Assembly: GCA_964035545.1 (NCBI GenBank)
Contig: OZ037765.1
Span: forward strand, 13,386,698 to 13,450,697
Source of the DNA: Bugula neritina
Taxonomy: Eukaryota > Bryozoa > Gymnolaemata > Cheilostomatida > Bugulidae
Length of the DNA stretch: 64,000 nt
Direction: 5' to 3'
Part shown: in pieces, positions 48,864 to 61,846 of the stretch
Numbering within the stretch: the stretch's first letter is position 1
Layout: the number at the start of each line of letters is the position of its first letter
The notes under the pieces: generated by a model
What the model saw: only the letters and a program-made list of their open reading frames with translations
Databases searched by the model: none
Told to the model about the DNA's origin: nothing
Made by a program: the position numbers and the translations under genes

Positions 48864-51800
48864 TTATTTGCTTAAAATCTGTGAAAGTTTTGCTGTCTTA
48901 TAGTCTGAGCGAAGTTGAATAAATGAGAGAAGAGTTGTCTTCTCCAGTTGGTTGAGAGGTTCTCCAACACAAATCTGTTTGAGGTTGTCTGCCGGCACTA
49001 CTAGTAAATTGCAGAGAGCATGCAGGACGTCAAACAGCTGTACAACTTGATCGCAGCCCAGTTCTTTGATACAAGTCCTATATTCATTGACATCACATAT
49101 AGCCAACATGGCACCCATAGAGTCGTACTGATATTGCAACAGGTGCTCGTATATCAACTTATGTAATCTAATGCCCAGCTCAAACAGCATCCCTTTCAAG
49201 TTCTTGCCATCTAGTTGAGTTTTGACAGTGTTCAGTGTAGAACTGATATATGAGACTACAGTAGCACATGCTGGAGAGTGCATCATGCTTATTTCAGCTG
49301 TGTCAGGTTTGAAGTCACTCCTCTTCTGTTCTGTAGCCAGAAGGTGTCTTGTGTATCCACATATTGCCATCAGAGTTCTCTCTAGTCCCAAATCTAACTT
49401 CATTTCAAACTAAAACCACAGCAATTTCTATATAAAACAACTCCAATAACAGACATAAAACTTTAGGAAAATAAGGTGTTCACAAGGTGCAACAGCCAAG
49501 CTAGTATAATTTAAATATTGATAATTTCAGTGTTGACTTGCATTAAAACTATCTCACAGTTAGCTGTATCAACTGAAAGCGACTTTGACGTCTAATTGCG
49601 CAATTTTATAGGTTTCACTTGTAATTTCAAATAGTCTTTAATATTTTTACTTTTTTTAGTTTAGTTAGCTTGTTAGAGCTTAGTTAGACACCTTCTATGA
49701 AACAAAATTTAGCAAGGAAAATGCTATGTTAAGAACTGCTTGCTACATTAGAGTCAATATATACAGAAAAAACATGCAAAGTATTTTTTAACTTGTTTGT
49801 ATAGATTAATACCTTTTCAATCCAAGAAGTTTTAGTTTGAGAACATTCGTCTTGCTGTGGGGTTCTAACAATAATTGGCCACAAACTATCTGCAAACTGC
49901 TTTTCAAACAGGTGAACAATTGCACTGGTGTCAGCAACAGCCGTGAAGAAGTGAAGGTTTGGTTCAACTTTACTATCAGCCAAAGGGCAATAGTACAGGG
50001 CAAGCTCTACAATATTGTATATCATCATATGTCACACTCATCAGCACAGAGTTGTTAGTACAGAGCAGGGTTGGGGTCAATTACATGTGAATGTAATTAA
50101 TTACAATTACATGAGAATTTGTCAATTACAATTATAATTACATTCAAACATTAATGTAATTAATTACAACTGCAATTACATGGCAATGTAATTAAATACA
50201 ATTACAATTACTTTTGTTCTCGGAAGAGATAAATAGAAGTTTGCAATTTCACTTCTAGGGTTCAACTAGCAGGGGCAATTTTGACAGTGCTGAACTTCCT
50301 TTGTTCTCAACAGTGATACTATACCACATTGACTTAATCTGAATTTGTTATTTAACAGTAAGCATGATAGAAAAAGTATGAATTTTTAGCATTTTAAAGT
50401 TTGAAGTAATTGAAATGTAATTATAAAGTAATGGTAAAAACCAATTACATTAGATATGAAATTAATTACAATTACAGTTTTATACATCAATTACAAATTA
50501 CATTCAATTACTTGAAAAAATGTAATTAATTACAACCAATTACAATTACCTCAACCCTGGTACAGAGTTATTTTTTCATGTTTCAGCAGGATTCTATGAT
50601 ATCAACTTCTATAGCTGACAAATGTTTAAATTGATGAGCATAATATTTATTATCAATAGCCTATTGTTTTGGTATTAGGCAGTCATTCAATACAAGTAAA
50701 ATGAACTATTATCATTAGTTAACAAAGTAGATAGAAAAAGGCAAACTCAACTTTTTTTTACAAAATCTCAACGATGCATCCAACAGTTTATCTCAATTTG
50801 TTCAGTAAATGAACTTACCTATAGCGTAGTCAATAAACTCCGCACACAAGAACTGCACTAGAATGTTGTATATGTCTGCTGCATGTGATGACAGATCCTT
50901 GCTGCCAACCAATATTTTACAGCGACCGTAAGCCAGCTTGAAGTTTTGAAGAATACTAATAGCTACTTCTTGAGATAAGAATACCTGAAAATATTAGAAA
51001 TTAAAATTTAGAATTATCTTCATGAGCTTCAGAAAAAATTAAAAGTCTTTTAGCAAATTGTCAAGAGGGAGTGCCACAGCTATAGCTCTTGGCTTTATAG
51101 ACAAAACTCCTTCACACATAAGACTCCAAGTCTGAGCTGATATATGATCTACTAATATCACTGGGTAGTTTTATCATCTTCATTAGCTTGTTGGTTCAAT
51201 CCAAGGTTTACATTGAAGGAATAAGCCTCAACTATGTTAATATCGCAAAATCATCTCAATAGTGTATGAAGTTGCCTCCTCACATCGTGGCAATAACCCT
51301 CCCACACGCTGAGCTTCATTCACACTAGAATACATAATTATAGTAATGTTACAGTACCTCTCCTTTGTACCCTTCAAGGTCAGGGCCGATGTTGATGTGA
51401 GTTTTAGCTTGAATTCCTCGTATCATATCAGTGAATCCACCTGCTTGCAACTGCTTTTTGTTGTGGTTTCGGCTCTCGTAATACTTGGATAAGGTCAGAG
51501 CGGTATTTTCTCTCAGGAAGCTGTATTCCTTGCTGTGTATAACAATATTAGACTAAGAATGCGCCAACTCCGGCATTCTAAGACACATACATTTGTTTAT
51601 CTAATTATTTTTTTTAAATTATTATCTTTAAAAGTGATACATAGTTTACGAAATATAACAACTTTAATCATAGCTAATTACCTTTAGACCAAAGGTGGTT
51701 TTATGTATTACAACTATATCAGAAGTGAAAATTTCATCAGAAGAATTAACTCAAGCAAAGTTATTTAAAAACTGATGAATAATGTTGCACAACATAAAAC

Positions 51801-53853
51801 CCTGGCGAGGTGACATGATTTTTTTAAAAGAAAGTGACTCTTAATTTCAAATACTTACTTTACGTAAGTGTCAAGGTATTTTCCAAATAAATTAATTTTA
51901 GTTAACTTCATTAGAAAAGTCGTATCTCCTCCAATTTTAAGCTGTTCGGCCAGAGTGTTGGAGAGTTGCGTCACGCCATGGTATAGAATACTCAAAGTGC
52001 TCAGATAAGCCTCAGTGTTAGTCGAGAGTGCAGACAGTGTGGTATCTATATGCTCCTTTAGTTTGCATGTGTAAATGTTGGTAACAAACTTTATCATAAC
52101 ATTTTCAGCGTTGAAGAACACCTGTAAATATAGGTACAGCAGTGAGCACCAATCAGAAATACTGAATGCAGGAAATTTATGAAAATATTGGTACATGGTT
52201 AAAAATTTGCACTTTAACCTTGGGGTCTGACTGAAGGGGAGAGTAATTATTTACTGCACAAAGACGCCAACCATAAACAAAGTTGAGAAGTGATCTTGTT
52301 AGGAGTTGCTATAAAAGCTGTACCTGAGTGATAATTCCGGAGGTGGCAAGGCATAGCTTCTCTACTTCCATGACTACATCTTTTTGTCCAAACTTTTGCT
52401 TTTGACTTTCATCTATAAAGAGGTCTATGAGATGGTTGTAACATTTGAAGTTTCGGAGAATCTCGCACATTCTTCTCATCTCCTCTATCTTTAGGATAAA
52501 CAAAATGGTGATGCAGAAAGAATAAAACTTAGTTTAAGTTTTTCTAGTAATCAAAGTATACAGTGCTCCCTCCATATCTCACTGAACTGTGGGTCCCAAA
52601 ACTGTGATTTGTGACATAGTAGATCCGTTAAATTCGGACATTTTGTTCCTATACGCACATACATAGGCCACAAAATGGAGGTCCAAGCCCTTCTTATGAC
52701 CTATGAAAATTTGTGAAAAATGGATCCGTTAGATACGGAAGGAGCACTGTATAATAATTCCGAAGCATAAATCCAATTAAATCATATATGCCCTCCAAGA
52801 GTTGCTGAAAATGGTTAAGTTAATGATGGTGTTTATGAATCCTACTACTAAATAGAGTTCCAAAGATCGGTGATAGGTTTTGCATACCAAAGCGAAATAG
52901 TAAAGACATTGATAACTGTTTCTAACCTCTCCATAATTGTAGGCATTAATAAACTCATCCATCAACTTCTTTTCAATGTTTCCATAAGCTTTCTCCACCC
53001 GAGTTTTGGCTCTTTCAAACTTGAGATCCCCAGCTACAGGCAGCTCTTGAGCAATAATCTGTAGTTTTTGAACCAATTCAGCTGCTTCCTCAATCCTGAA
53101 AGGATCAGCTAGTATTTCATCCAGTCCAGGATCTTTCTGTCAATATTAGATATATGAAAAACAGTTGCATTAATCATAAAAGACAGCACACCACAACTCT
53201 TGCCATCATTGTACTAAATACACAAACTATAGCAGCCCACCTCAGAGAAGAATAAGTTTAGATAATGCATCATGTGCAAAGCTTCAGCATTTCGAGCTCG
53301 TGGAATATTGACACTCTCGAGTTGATCACCAAGATGCACCACCTTCCTAGCCACAAAGTTTATTCTTTCATCAAGCTGTTGGAAATTGTGAAACGCTTGC
53401 TGCAAAAACAGAATGTGCAATATATATGTGTGTGTATGTGTGTGCATGTGATTATTCTTCAGACCACAACTGTACATCACAACATTATTCTCAACACTAA
53501 ACCCATAATCATATCAATCATGACACAAATTATGCCTTCGAACCTGGTTTTCCTTCAACAGATCTTGTACTTTTTTTCGCTGACGACCTTCTTCTTCAAT
53601 ACACTGAGCCTCAAGAGCTTGAACCCTTTTGTCTAACTTCCTTCCATAATCAGTAAGTTGTTGAATAGTCTGACAAAATGCACCATGCAGTCTCATAGGA
53701 TCAAATCTTGTGTGATCAGAATCAGCTGCTGATTGGCTGAAGACTTCATTCTGACTTGATTGAGTTTTCACTTGATTTGACCTCCAAGCAAGTCGTTCCA
53801 CAAACTCGTCAACATTGAACGGATCTTGTGATAATTCGTCCAATGACATCTAG
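48864..53853 (-). CDS. EXOC5: Exocyst complex component 5 (Sec10)
   Basis: Nine coding exons (53849-53544, 53399-53241, 53136-52927, 52488-52324, 52121-51859, 51532-51358, 50984-50819, 50006-49813, 49409-48864) join in phase and give 727 residues; the human protein has about 708. Sec10 is a core subunit of the octameric exocyst that tethers secretory vesicles to the plasma membrane. N-terminal NVDEFVERLAWR and the coiled-coil stretch ARKVVHLGDQLESVN fit the family. The C-terminal exon is the most conserved, with LYEHLLQY-type helix IYEHLLQYQYDSMGAMLAI and HALCNLLVVPADNLKQ. An acceptor (TTTTCTTAG) four bases before the ATG shows a further 5' untranslated exon to the right. The stop lies 185 bases from the HSD17B4 stop, tail to tail. 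Confidence 0.96.
50066..50559. mobile_element. hAT-type MITE, 494 bp, 8-bp target duplication
   Basis: The element starts CAGGGTTGGGGTCAATTACA and ends in the near-perfect inverted form (reverse complement of the end: CAGGGTTGAGGTAATTGTAA). It is flanked by an exact 8-bp direct repeat GTACAGAG at 50058-50065 and 50560-50567. An 8-bp duplication and CAGGG termini are typical of hAT elements. The interior is made of TAATTACAATTAC words and has no transposase frame. It sits in EXOC5 intron 7 (between exons 7 and 8). Confidence 0.88.
52561..52749. mobile_element. Short TA-flanked MITE (mariner/pogo-like)
   Basis: The termini CAGTGCTCCCTCCATATCTC and, in reverse complement, CAGTGCTCCTTCCGTATCTA form inverted repeats of about 20 bp. 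The dinucleotide TA flanks both ends (52559-52560 and 52750-52751), as in Tc1/mariner-class insertions. The 189-bp body has no transposase. It lies in EXOC5 intron 3; a degenerate arm occurs at 3428-3500. Confidence 0.8.
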
Positions 53854-53929
53854 CTAAGAAAACAAATATTACTTATATCAAATTTAATAATAATATTATT
53901 ATATTATTCATCAATATTTATACTTACTA

Positions 53930-54400
53930 TTTAGTTGAATACTGATACTCTTATTATTAGTATTATTATTACTATTACCATTAGTGTTACTATTAGTATT
54001 ACTATTATTAATAGTATAACACTAACACAGCATCATTATTATTATTAATAGTATTACTATTACTAATATATTACTATAACTATAAGTATAACATAAACAA
54101 TAACATTTAGTTTAACTTCAAGTTTACTAATACTGAGTAATAGTATTACTATTAGTATTAGTAATACTAATAGTATGTTACTATTAGTTTTAAACTTATA
54201 GTCATACTTACAGTTATAGACTATAGTTATACTTATAGTAATAGTTATTGTTAAACCCAAGTTAAACTTAAAGTTAATGTTATTGTTTATGTTATACTTA
54301 AAGTTAATCTTTATCTTAGACTTATGCTTATAGTTATAGTTATACAGTTATACTTAAACTCTTAAAATTATAGACTATAAGTAGAGTAAAGTTTTTACTT
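53930..54400. repeat. Degenerate ACTATTAGTATTACT array
   Basis: Located just upstream of the EXOC5 coding start, in its 5' untranslated intron or promoter region. It starts as ATTAGTATTATTATTACTAT words and shifts to ACTTATAGTTATAGT words. Confidence 0.8.
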
Positions 54401-55019
54401 GTTAACTGTATCAATACTTACGAGTTATAGATAAGACCAGTTGCACTAAATTAAAATAGTAGTAAACAAACTTCTTGACACTAACATCAGCACAGTACAG
54501 GTAATTATGACTATAGCAAAATGAAATGACTAATAATATTATAAGTTGTACTTGTAGTCAATAGGAAGCTACAGCAAATCATTATTAGAAGGAAGATAAC
54601 TCTATATGTGAGTCACTAATCATTGCTAGTAAGCTATGCGCTATTATGATGGGTTAAGCGTAATGCCCGCTGTTTGATTACCAATAATTAAAAAAGAAAT
54701 TAGTTTAGGTCTATTACTTTTACTTGGAGTTACATACTCGAGGGGATTTAGCGCATTCTAACAAACGTAGCCATTCTCGAGGAATGCATTATTCGCTGCT
54801 AAACAACTTTCGCTAATAGCAAACAATAAACATACCGTTACAGTTTGTGTTACGGCAACAATAATGATCATAATAACAAAAACTAGCCAAATATACTTAT
54901 ATTTGTTGTCCGTACGGTATTTACTTTTAATTTTTTATATTTATAATATTTATGAATGACTGCAGTAGCTGTAACCTACAGAACTTCTTGATTATAGTTT
55001 TAATATAAACTCAAAGTCA

Positions 55020-55440
55020 AAGCCTATCACTATCAGTATGAGTATCGACTTCGAGATACTGATAGTCATACTCTTAGTCATACTCATAGTGATAGAGTTA
55101 AACATTATTATTATGATTATCCCTATAAGTATAAATGTAATCATTATTATTATAGTAAAGTGATTATCATAATAATTATGATTAACTTTTAGTTGTAGTA
55201 TTCAGTATTACTATTAGTATTAGTATTACTATTAGTATTGCTATTCTATCACTATTACAGATTACTATTACTATTACTATAGTCAGTATTACTATTAGTG
55301 ATACTAATAGCAATAGTATTACTATTAGTAATACTAATAATATCACTATTAGTATTAGTTTTACTATTAGTATTACAGTAATAGTATTACTATTATATTT
55401 GGTATTATATTTACTTTTAGTATTCACTTTTAGTTGTGTT
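55020..55440. repeat. Degenerate ATTACTATTAGTATT array with an inverted segment
   Basis: The left part (55026-55100) holds an imperfect inverted repeat from CTATCACTATCAGTATGAG to CATACTCATAGTGATAG. The right part (55200-55420) is ATTACTATTAGTATTAGT words. It gives a spurious Ile/Val-rich open frame on the minus strand. Confidence 0.8.
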
Positions 55441-57155
55441 ATTAGATTTTAATTTACTGTTAGTTGTCGTTTAATTCACTCTATAAATGCAAAAATATTA
55501 AATCATAGTTGATCACTGAGTTGACTGATCAATTTTAATTAACTTACAAGTATATGTAAAACAGTTATTAGTTTACGTAATTATTTGAAATTATGTTCAC
55601 TTTATTATTAATAAAAAGTGGTATTATAAAGAGTGCATTGCTAGCTGTAGCCCTTTTTATTTTCAACTTATTTGTGTCTAATATCAATGCATAATAAAGT
55701 AGCTTATTTAAATTTGCAATAAGGTTAAAGCACTACCTAATTACCATAGCTATAAGTATTTGGGCAAGAGAAAGTTATAGTTGATTAGTTAATTAGGCAA
55801 ATCATATTGAAATAACTATTAAATTAAAATTTCAAAGAAATTATCTAAAATTTCGATTAGCTCTTGAAGATTTCGTCTTGCTTTAAAATTTAAAATATGT
55901 GACAATTCTATTGATTGCAACTTAAAATAAGTAAAATCTTTACTAAGTTGATTCATGTCAAGAAATATGAGTATTATGTTAAGGTGGTGACTTAAACCAA
56001 CCTCTGCTTTTAGATTTTGCTTTAAAAGATTTTCAAACATGCACTGTCACTATTTGAGAAAAAATAACAAGCTGTATTGAAATTTTAAATTACTAAAGCA
56101 AAGATAGCTATTAGTAACAGCAGTTACCATCATTGCCATTGCATTTCTTATACTTATTTTTCATAAAATTTTATGAGCATTTATGCAACAAACTAAATCT
56201 ATTGCTTGAGCATTAGTTTAGATATACTGTTGTAGTTTTGTGCACTATTAAAGTGGGGTATTATTGTGCACACGAATTACTGCTGCATAGTTTACTACGA
56301 GGTTGCAAGAGAAACTGAAGTAGTTAACGTTTATAAAAGATGTATATTTAGAAGCTAATTAAATACAAACAAAGTCATTAATAGTTGCAAAAGAATATAC
56401 ACATATAGAACAGCTACACAATATTGTTCTAGTTTATTTGACAGTTATCCTCCAACTGAGGTTGGGCGCCGGAAGGCGCTATTTATATCTGAAGGGTTGG
56501 CTCTGATTGGCCGGTGGGGGGGGGTTCCGGTGGTGCCACCGTATGGAGTGACGCGGGTGCCGCATGAAATTGCTGCGTCGCTAACGAAGTTGTAGTCTCT
56601 TGGAACTTTGTAATACTTCATAATATAATATAATACAAGGTCACAACTCTGCTGCAAGTACTTATACAGGGAAGGTTGGGGGGTATACATTGTACTTCCC
56701 ACAGCCACTACAATACACATTAATTGGAATCACTTAGTCTACTCAGATTAGACATTTGCAAAGATGATGCATTTTCTATGTAAAATGTGATCACAGGTAG
56801 TTTTAAACAGCTGTAGATTTAAAATAGAAAAATTTTTTTATTAACAAAGCAGTTGGAAAAATGCAAGAAAGTTACAAATATAATTTTAAAACAAAGTAAA
56901 AAATTAAAGTGTCTACAAGAATTAAGCCCTTGGTCATGTGCTTCTTTTATTGGTGTTTTCACTATAATATTTATGATTTGTAAAAAAACTTCCGTTAGTA
57001 CACAGTATGCAATTCATAGCAAATTCATTCTCTATGTTTTCATATGTTTTTTAATTGTCCTGCATCTGAAATAATACATTTAATCATACTTATTATAATT
57101 TTTTGTATTTTACATTATGAATCATCTTTACAGAGATTCAACCTAGCTTGCAAAG
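55441..57155. other. Region between EXOC5 and NUDT9
   Basis: AT-rich apart from the GC-rich block at 56452-56600. A splice acceptor (ATCTTTACAG, ending at 57133) precedes the NUDT9 ATG by 22 bases, so a NUDT9 5' untranslated exon should lie here. The same region should hold the EXOC5 first exon. A minus-strand open frame at 56040-55819 has no family motif or supporting splice neighbour. Confidence 0.5.
56452..56541. promoter_or_regulatory. GC-rich block: three hairpins, CCAAT and TATA-like motifs
   Basis: Three short perfect stems occur in 90 bp: CCAAC-TGAG-GTTGG (56452-56465), GCGCC-GGAA-GGCGC (56466-56479) and CGGTGG-TG-CCACCG (56528-56541). On the minus strand the same block reads CCAATCAGAG (from 56510) and TATAAATA (56487-56480), which could be a core promoter directed left, towards EXOC5. 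A run of nine G lies at 56516-56524. It may be the EXOC5 promoter or first exon, a structured RNA, or a repeat fragment; the sequence alone does not decide. Confidence 0.4.
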
Positions 57156-60100
57156 ATGAGCAAACCCGCACCAAAACCCAGGAAACATAAAAATTGTTTA
57201 TCCAAGACATACTGTAGGGATGATAAGCAAAATAGATTTCCTGTACAAGAGAATCAAATAGTTTGGGAAGCTTCATATCCAGAATATGATCCAGATGATT
57301 TCACAATGCCCCACATACTGAAAGGTCCAGTCTGGGCTGACCCTAACATCAGGTAAATTATAGTGCATTTTTACTCTTTTAGGAAGCTGTGAAATCTGGT
57401 TTAAGGTTTTTCTACTTGATCATTTGTTGGCAGAGGTATTCAGTTTCTTTGTGCTTTAATAGCTTCCCCTTACTTATATTTACTTATGTGATGACACTAT
57501 TCTTAAGTATAAATATTGCACAATGCATATAAAGACGTATTAAGTATAGCTAGCAAAATTCCCAACATATTGCAATAACATAATTGTACTCACATTTTTA
57601 GTTTGGAGGTTAAATAAAACACACAAATACTATTTTAATGTTGTAATAAAATGAATAAAAAAAAGTTATATAAACCTATTTTTAGGTATGTTGATGAGGC
57701 AGCAACATTAACTACAGTCGATGCTATGCTATATTTTTTGTTCTACCATATTCTATATATTAATTTAACCACATAGAATACATACATTTGTGGTAGTTTT
57801 CTTTTCCTTAGCCAGATCTATTAAAATAACTAGCAAAATCATGTGAATATAAATTAATTAGAGGATGCAATAGAATAAATTAAATATAGGTTTATTGTCA
57901 AATAATGCTGCTGTTATGTTACTAATATATAGCAGTGCAAGAACTTCTAGAACTTGCTAGCTGTCAGACTATTTTGTGTCATATCAGATGCATTGCATTG
58001 AAGTTGAATAAGGTTGCTATTTTAGCTACTTATATAAATTAAATAAATAGTTCAACTAAAATTAGCCAGTTCTCTCTATACATTAATATGCTTTTCAACT
58101 CATACATCACGTATATATTAGACATCACATATATATGTAGTATTTCTTTCTACTGCAGGGTTGTAGATGCAGATATACAATTCAATGACATAGATGGGAA
58201 ACATGATAGAAGAAGTCATCATGGACCTTACAAAATAGATGACGAAGGATCACCTCTGTATGTACCCTAAAGTGCTATGTTGTGATATTTCAACTGACTA
58301 TTAAATATTGCTATGTTAATTTTGTGTGTATTTAATTTTGAATTTAATATTAACAACTAAGTTGTTATATTTTTGCAGAAACCCAGTTGGCAGAACTGGT
58401 TTGAGAGGGAGAGGCACGTTAGGTAAATGGGGCCCTAACCATGCAGCTGACCCTGTGGTCACCAGGTAACTAGCTTCTTGTAATCTTTGTGGTATGAGTA
58501 AGCACAATACAGTTTTAGTTGTATCTACAAAGTACTATCTAGAAAAAAACTATTTTCTTTAAGTTGCCTTCTCTTTATACGGGAGCAAAAATTCTAGTTG
58601 AACAGGTTTGTAGATCCTAAAGGTATTAAAGTAAATACTAGAATTAGGATGAATGCAGAGAATATTATAGGAAAGTGAATTAACGACATGGGTGCACATC
58701 AAGGGAGAAAATATATTCTGAGGTTGATGAGTGGTTCTATATAGCTGTGTATACGATTTGATTGAATTGTAATTGAGTTTTACAACCAAAATTCTTTAAA
58801 AATTGGTATGATGTGCCAGTTATTTTAATAGGATTAGTTTCAAATAACTTCCTTACTGTTTAAAATAGTATATTATGGTGCTTAATAAGATTTATTGCTG
58901 TGAACTTTGCCCTCGGTATAAAGTAAAAATTATATGTGAAGATAATTTACAACAACATACTGTACATATTATTTGGAATACTATTTTATAATTTTAGATG
59001 GAAACGAGATAAAAACAATAAAATTGTTTGCGACAAAGAAACCAATAAACCAATTCTTCAATTTGTAGCAATTGTTCGAAGAGATCATGGTGACTGGGCA
59101 ATACCTGGTGTAAGCATTAAGTGCATTATTTAGTGAAGAGCATATTTTACTAAACTATTGTTTAATCACAATATAGCGATCATTCATAGTTGTGTTTTCA
59201 CATAAATAAGTTATTCCCATCAATTGTGTAGGGCATGGTAGATGCTGGCGAAAGTTTATCAGTGACACTCAAAAGAGAGTTTGGTGAAGAAGCTTTAAAT
59301 ACACTAGAAATTTCTATTGACCAGCGTGATGATCTCAAACAGCATATCGACAAGATTTTTCAGAACGGGACAGAGGTTTGTGGGTCTATGGCTTAACCTA
59401 AAATTGTATTTGAGTATTGCTTTGAAATTTATATCTCTTGGGTTTTTTTCCATTTTGACTTTCTAATTGTTTGATCGTTTTAAAGTAGCTGAAAAATGGT
59501 TTAGCTGATGACAATATACAACATATGTTCAATAATTAATAGTTCTCAGCCTTCAATAAATTGTTTATCATAAATGTTTATTGACTTTGAACCACACAAC
59601 TATACACTCTACTCAACTTTGATGGCTGTTGACTTTTGTTTAGATTACATAACTGTGAACTGCCAGTTATTGTTTAGGTTAATGTGTTAGCTGATCATTC
59701 TTACTAGTTTTTAAAAAGAATTATTTTTTAAAGAATTTTTTAGAGTTGTAACTTAGGGCTCATGAGGAATAAAAACTAGTTATTAGAGGTAATTTAATTA
59801 ATCATCTGTGACACAATATTTCTTAGATCTACAGAGGATATGTAGATGATCCTAGGAACACAGACAACTCATGGATGGAGACTCAGGTTTATAACTTCCA
59901 CGATGAAGATGGGCAATCTGTAGGGATCTTTCGATTAAATGCCGGTAAATATTTTGTTCTGGCACCTAGCTATAAGAAATGCTCCATAGAAAATTTTTGT
60001 ATTGGCACAAGTTAAATATGATATAAAGTCATTAAGCATATATATTTTACAATAATTATAAAATAATAGTTATTTGCAATACAGTGTTGTTTGTGTTTCA

Positions 60101-60705
60101 CAAAAATAATTGCTTGCTGAGTTAAGCTAGCCTCTACAAAATTAGCATCTTTGCACATAAGTTTACAGAGATGATTTCTTATAAAATTGTTTTGACTAAT
60201 ATACAGGAACACAAATTTTATTTAAGTGTTTTTTAAAATTGTTAAAAGTTTTAATTTATAAAAAAGTTTGAAGAAAATAAGAAAACATGGAGTCCTAGAA
60301 GTGTAGCCAAGTTTAATTTTATGTAATTAAATCATTGAGTCATAAATTAATAATTCTAAAATGATGCAAGCAAATTTAGTCTTATAATATGTTTATCCAA
60401 TATTGAGACCTTTTCACTCAGTATTTTAAACCCATCATTCCAAATTTGTTGAAGCTAGCCACAAATCTTACACTGACAATCAAAAAGAGTTTATGTACTA
60501 TTTTTGAATTTTGTTTCATTACTAAAAGTACCTAATACAGAGTTAGTGGTGCACTGCATGTTGCTAATTAATGTTTATTGAATTACTTGTAGGTGATGAT
60601 GCAACTGGTGTCAAATGGACAGATATAAACAGAAATTTGAAGCTCTTTGCTTCACATGCAGATTTTATAAAATCTGTTGCTGAACTTCATAACGCTCATT
60701 GGTGA
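57156..60705 (+). CDS. NUDT9: NUDT9-type ADP-ribose pyrophosphatase
   Basis: Seven coding exons (57156-57352, 58159-58257, 58379-58465, 58998-59109, 59232-59375, 59827-59944, 60593-60705) join in phase to give 289 residues. The enzyme cleaves ADP-ribose to AMP and ribose 5-phosphate. Family marks include [28 protein letters not shown] and [16 protein letters not shown]. The Nudix box is complete: G-x5-E-x7-R-E-F-x-E-E with LKREFGEE, as in catalytic NUDT9 and unlike the altered box of vertebrate TRPM2. The human precursor has about 350 residues with a mitochondrial leader. The start used here ([13 protein letters not shown]) gives no clear leader and follows an acceptor at 57133, so a longer mitochondrial form could start upstream. 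No TRPM channel exons are visible next to it, so it is a stand-alone enzyme. Confidence 0.94.
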
Positions 60706-61846
60706 CCCAAAAAGCAGCATAATCAATATGGTTTATCTCCTAGAAAGTTGAGATAAACAATTGCATGATGAATTGTGCAAAGGTTTAGTTTAAGGTTAAT
60801 GGCAGTGTAGTTTAGAAATATATTTGTTTTATAAACTAGGTGTTGAGGAGCCGTAAAAAGCTAATTTACTCTCCTGTAGGTTTATTAAGAAGATTTCACG
60901 ATACAGTTTATACCTAGATGCCTGTGTTTGTTCCTCTTGCCGGAACAGCTTATTTTCATGTAACAAGTCTCAAATATTTGTAAATCTGTCAGATTAATTC
61001 TTTTAGTCACTTCATTTTATTCACATAATAATTTCGGTCTTCATAGCAATAGCTGGAATTATCTTCTCATAACCAACAATCCATTTGTATTGTGTTTTTC
61101 TATTAACTTCTAGCTTTGTTGAATGTATGAACCTTCCTATTATTTACCATACAATGGCACAGTCACTCTTGTCAAACAAACATATAGTTGCATTAAAGTC
61201 TATACAATGAGTAGAGTACAGCTATGTTATTTGCATATTATTATACATTTATGATCACATATATCTAATTTTTTGTACATCTATTACATGATTTTTATAT
61301 TTGAAATTCCAGCTTTATATTCCCCACATGTTTCTGTAAATATGAATATTTTATTTATATCAATACATATCAAATGTTGTGAAAATAATTTCATCTTTAT
61401 CACAAAACCTAAAGTGTGCAAAATGATTATAATTTTTGGATAACTGTTTATTTTCAATTCATAATTTTATTTCATGCTACTATTCTGATGGCCAGCCACT
61501 AGGCAAAATCTTTGGATTAGTTTTGAATTTCATGAACCAAACAATAAAAAATAAAATACACGTGTAAAACAGAAAATACTATGCAGAATATCATTCTTTT
61601 GATAACTTCAAAACAATTACAGTTTATGAGATTTATCGAAATTGCAACACACGCCCAAATATAACTTGTAAATAACACAGTTATTGTAAAAAAAAACTTG
61701 TACATAAATATTTTACTCTTTGATCTATCAACTGCTACAATACAAAGCACTCCAGGTAACAAAATGACAACTCATTAGAATTCTAGAAAAAGCAGCTAGA
61801 ATACAGTTTAGTTGATACAGTTAGACATTAAACAAATAAAACCGGG
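60706..61846. other. Convergent 3' flanks of NUDT9 and the Ttd14-like gene
   Basis: AT-rich sequence of 1.1 kb holding the two 3' UTRs. No coding potential with support on either strand. Confidence 0.5.

Noticed and set aside
51185-51215. GTTGGTTCAATCCAAGG looked like a tRNA T-arm.
   Set aside because: No matching acceptor stem, D-arm or anticodon arm could be formed around it.
55182-55427. Ile/Val-rich minus-strand frame resembling a membrane protein.
   Set aside because: It is a translation of the ATTACTATTAGTATT array.
56445-56720. 91-residue minus-strand open frame in the GC-rich block.
   Set aside because: No recognisable domain, a Pro/Thr/Gly-rich tail caused by the G run, and no supporting splice neighbours. 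A regulatory or RNA role seems more likely.
57156-60705. NUDT9 core as the cytosolic end of a TRPM2-like channel.
   Set aside because: It has its own start codon after a 5' acceptor, and no channel exons are visible upstream on the same strand; the Nudix box is the fully catalytic type.
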